The notes under the pieces are model-generated. The model did no database searches. It was not told where the DNA came from and saw only the letters and a list, made by a program, of their open reading frames with translations. The position numbers and the translations under genes are program-made. This document shows, piece by piece, positions 62,481-64,000 of a DNA stretch of 64,000 nt (position 1 is its first letter; each line of letters starts with the position of its first letter). This stretch comes from Microcella alkaliphila (GTDB taxonomy: Bacteria; Actinomycetota; Actinomycetes; Actinomycetales; Microbacteriaceae): NCBI RefSeq assembly GCF_002355395.1, contig NZ_AP017315.1, forward strand, positions 310,001-374,000. Direction: 5' to 3'.

Positions 62481-62822
62481 ATGCGCGTCGGCTTCCGCCT
62501 GCAGGTGCACCCGGAACTACTCGATGAGTATCGGCGTGTGCACTCGCCGGTGCGCCGCGAGATGCTCGAGACGATTGCCGCAAGCGGGCGCCGCAACTAC
62601 ACGCTCTTCCTCGACGAGTCGGACGGCACGCTGTTCGGTTACTACGAGGTCGACGACGATGAGGCAGCGCAGAGCTATCTCGCCGACAGCCCCGTCGCCG
62701 CCCGCTGGGAAGCCGAGATGAGCCGCTTCTTCCTCACCCTCGACGGCCGCGCCGATCAGGCCGCCCGTCGCCTCACCGACGTCTTCAACCTCGCCGACCA
62801 ACTGGAGGCCACCACACCATGA
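62481..62822 (+). CDS. rhaM: L-rhamnose mutarotase
   Basis: A 113-residue dimeric ferredoxin-like protein interconverting rhamnose anomers. Tyr17 and His21 in HPELLDEYRRVHSPV line up with the catalytic Tyr18 and His22 I recall for E. coli RhaM; NYTLFLDESDGTLFGYYEV follows. Separated from rhaI by two bases; its stop overlaps the aldolase start (ATGA). Confidence 0.9.
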   Translation: MRVGFRLQVHPELLDEYRRVHSPVRREMLETIAASGRRNYTLFLDESDGTLFGYYEVDDDEAAQSYLADSPVAARWEAEMSRFFLTLDGRADQAARRLTDVFNLADQLEATTP

Positions 62823-64000
62823 CCGCCACACACGACCTCATCGCCCGCTCGAATCGCCTCGGCGCTGAGCCGCACATCACGAATTACGCTGGCGGCAACA
62901 CATCGGCGAAGGGCACGGAGACCGACCCCGTGACGGGTGAGCCCGTCGAGCTGCTCTGGGTCAAGGGCTCGGGCGGCGACCTGGGCACGCTGACCGAGCA
63001 GGGCCTTGCGGTGTTGCGGCTCGACCGTATGCGCGCGCTGGTCGACGTGTACCCGGGCGTCGAGCGCGAAGACGAGATGGTCGCGGCCTTCGACTTCTGC
63101 CTGCACGGCAAAGGCGGGGCCGCCCCGAGCATCGACACGGCCATGCACGGCCTGGTCGACGCCCCGCACGTCGACCACCTCCACCCGGATGCGGGCATCG
63201 CGATCGCGACGGCCGCCGACGGCGAGCAACTCACCGCGCGCGTTTTCGGCGAGAAGGTCGTCTGGGTGCCGTGGCGCCGCCCCGGCTTCCAGCTCGGACT
63301 CGACATCGCCGAGATCAAGGCGCAGAACCCGCAGGCGATCGGCTGCATCCTCGGCGGCCACGGAATCACCGCGTGGGGCGATACCTCCGACGAGTGCGAG
63401 GCGAACTCGCGCTGGATCATCGACACCGCCCAGGGCTACATCGACGAGCACGGTGCCGCCGAACCGTTCGGCGCCGTGCGGCCCGGTTTCGAGGCGATCG
63501 GTGACCGGGATGCGCGCCGCGAGAAGGCGGCGGCGCTCGCCCCGAGCATCCGCGGTATCGCCAGCCACGACAAGCCGATGGTCGGCCACTTCAGCGACGA
63601 CCCGCGCGTGCTCGACTTCCTCGCCCGGGACAAGGCGCCGGCGCTCGCCGAGCTCGGCACCAGCTGCCCCGACCACTTCCTGCGCACGAAGGTCAAGCCG
63701 ATGCTGCTGGACCTGCCGGCGGATGCGAGCGTCGAAGACGCGATCGCGCGCCTGCACGAGCTGCACGAGGAGTACCGCGCCGACTACACGGCGTACTACA
63801 CGGCACACGCGACGCCCGAGTCGCCAGCCATCCGCGGCGCCGATCCGCTCATCGTGCTCGTGCCCGGCGTCGGCATGTTCAGCTTCGGAGCCAACAAGCA
63901 AACGGCCCGCGTCGCTGGCGAGTTCTACCTCAACGCGATCAATGTGATGCGTGGCGCCGAGGCGATCAGCACGTACACGCCGATCAGCGACGCCGAGAAG
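62819..64000 (+). CDS. rhaD: bifunctional rhamnulose-1-phosphate aldolase/alcohol dehydrogenase, N-terminal part (3' end outside window)
   Basis: The frame is open from ATG 62819 to the window end (394 codons). It is the class II aldolase domain of the fused enzyme that splits rhamnulose-1-phosphate to dihydroxyacetone phosphate and lactaldehyde; in the full protein an SDR domain follows and oxidises or reduces lactaldehyde. Seen: NYAGGNTSAKG, WVKGSGGDLGTL, Zn His cluster VDHLHPDAG (about 118-125), GCILGGHGITAWGDTSDECEANS and VLVPGVGMFSFGANKQTARVAGEFY at the linker. A rhamnulokinase gene is expected beyond the end. Confidence 0.92.
   Translation, partial: MTATHDLIARSNRLGAEPHITNYAGGNTSAKGTETDPVTGEPVELLWVKGSGGDLGTLTEQGLAVLRLDRMRALVDVYPGVEREDEMVAAFDFCLHGKGGAAPSIDTAMHGLVDAPHVDHLHPDAGIAIATAADGEQLTARVFGEKVVWVPWRRPGFQLGLDIAEIKAQNPQAIGCILGGHGITAWGDTSDECEANSRWIIDTAQGYIDEHGAAEPFGAVRPGFEAIGDRDARREKAAALAPSIRGIASHDKPMVGHFSDDPRVLDFLARDKAPALAELGTSCPDHFLRTKVKPMLLDLPADASVEDAIARLHELHEEYRADYTAYYTAHATPESPAIRGADPLIVLVPGVGMFSFGANKQTARVAGEFYLNAINVMRGAEAISTYTPISDAEK

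Noticed and set aside
1..64000. CRISPR arrays, tandem repeats, tRNA or rRNA genes
   Set aside because: I saw no regularly spaced repeats and no tRNA- or rRNA-like segment in any intergenic gap.

Overview
The window is high-GC DNA with short intergenic gaps, frequent ATGA/GTGA stop-start overlaps, GTG starts, LacI/GntR-controlled sugar operons and an IdeR/DtxR-type iron box. This points to a chromosomal segment of an actinobacterium, most likely of the Microbacteriaceae type; the family assignment is inference from gene content and style. I see no rRNA, tRNA, CRISPR array, phage or transposase gene.

Layout. 1-9.7 kb: the end of malate synthase; an alpha/beta hydrolase; an Lrp regulator facing an arginine-degrading pair (a guanidino-hydrolase that looks like an arginine dihydrolase, and ornithine aminotransferase); then an iron-box-controlled Fe(III) ABC transporter whose last gene is translationally coupled to a kynureninase; two small envelope-type proteins. 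9.8-16.4 kb: a glycogen-debranching-type enzyme divergent from a LacI regulator and a CUT1 sugar ABC importer.

16.4-44.1 kb is the most interesting part: a catabolic island of about 28 kb. It holds an SMP-30 lactonase, two SDR dehydrogenases, an aldose epimerase, a FadR-type GntR regulator, an enolase-superfamily dehydratase, a second CUT1 importer, a ThuA-like protein, three Gfo/Idh/MocA oxidoreductases, cytoplasmic alpha-galactosidase (GH36), alpha-mannosidase (GH38) and beta-galactosidase (GH2), an unassigned Asp-box propeller-like protein, a fused FAD/Fe-S 2-hydroxyacid dehydrogenase, a fumarylacetoacetate-hydrolase-family enzyme and two xylose-isomerase-like TIM barrels. Five copies of a TATGATGTAA-type box stand in front of its transcription units, so it looks like one regulon. 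The enzymes fit import of oligosaccharides, hydrolysis in the cytoplasm, and a non-phosphorylative route of the L-fuconate type (dehydrogenase, lactonase, dehydratase, second dehydrogenase, diketo-acid hydrolase) ending in pyruvate plus a 2-hydroxyacid. The Gfo/Idh, TIM-barrel and ThuA proteins suggest a parallel keto-sugar branch.

44.1-56.4 kb: a DrrAB-like exporter; an acyl-CoA dehydrogenase coupled to an alpha/beta hydrolase that has lost its nucleophile segment; a TspO-like membrane protein; a class C beta-lactamase-family protein; a class II Fic protein in AT-rich surroundings; a 2OG-Fe(II)-type oxygenase preceded by a polycysteine leader peptide and hairpin; a lactate-oxidase-family enzyme with its GntR regulator; an aldo/keto reductase.

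56.4-64 kb: a textbook L-rhamnose operon (LacI regulator, ABC importer of the RhaSTPQ type, rhamnose isomerase, mutarotase, and the start of a bifunctional rhamnulose-phosphate aldolase/dehydrogenase that runs off the end).
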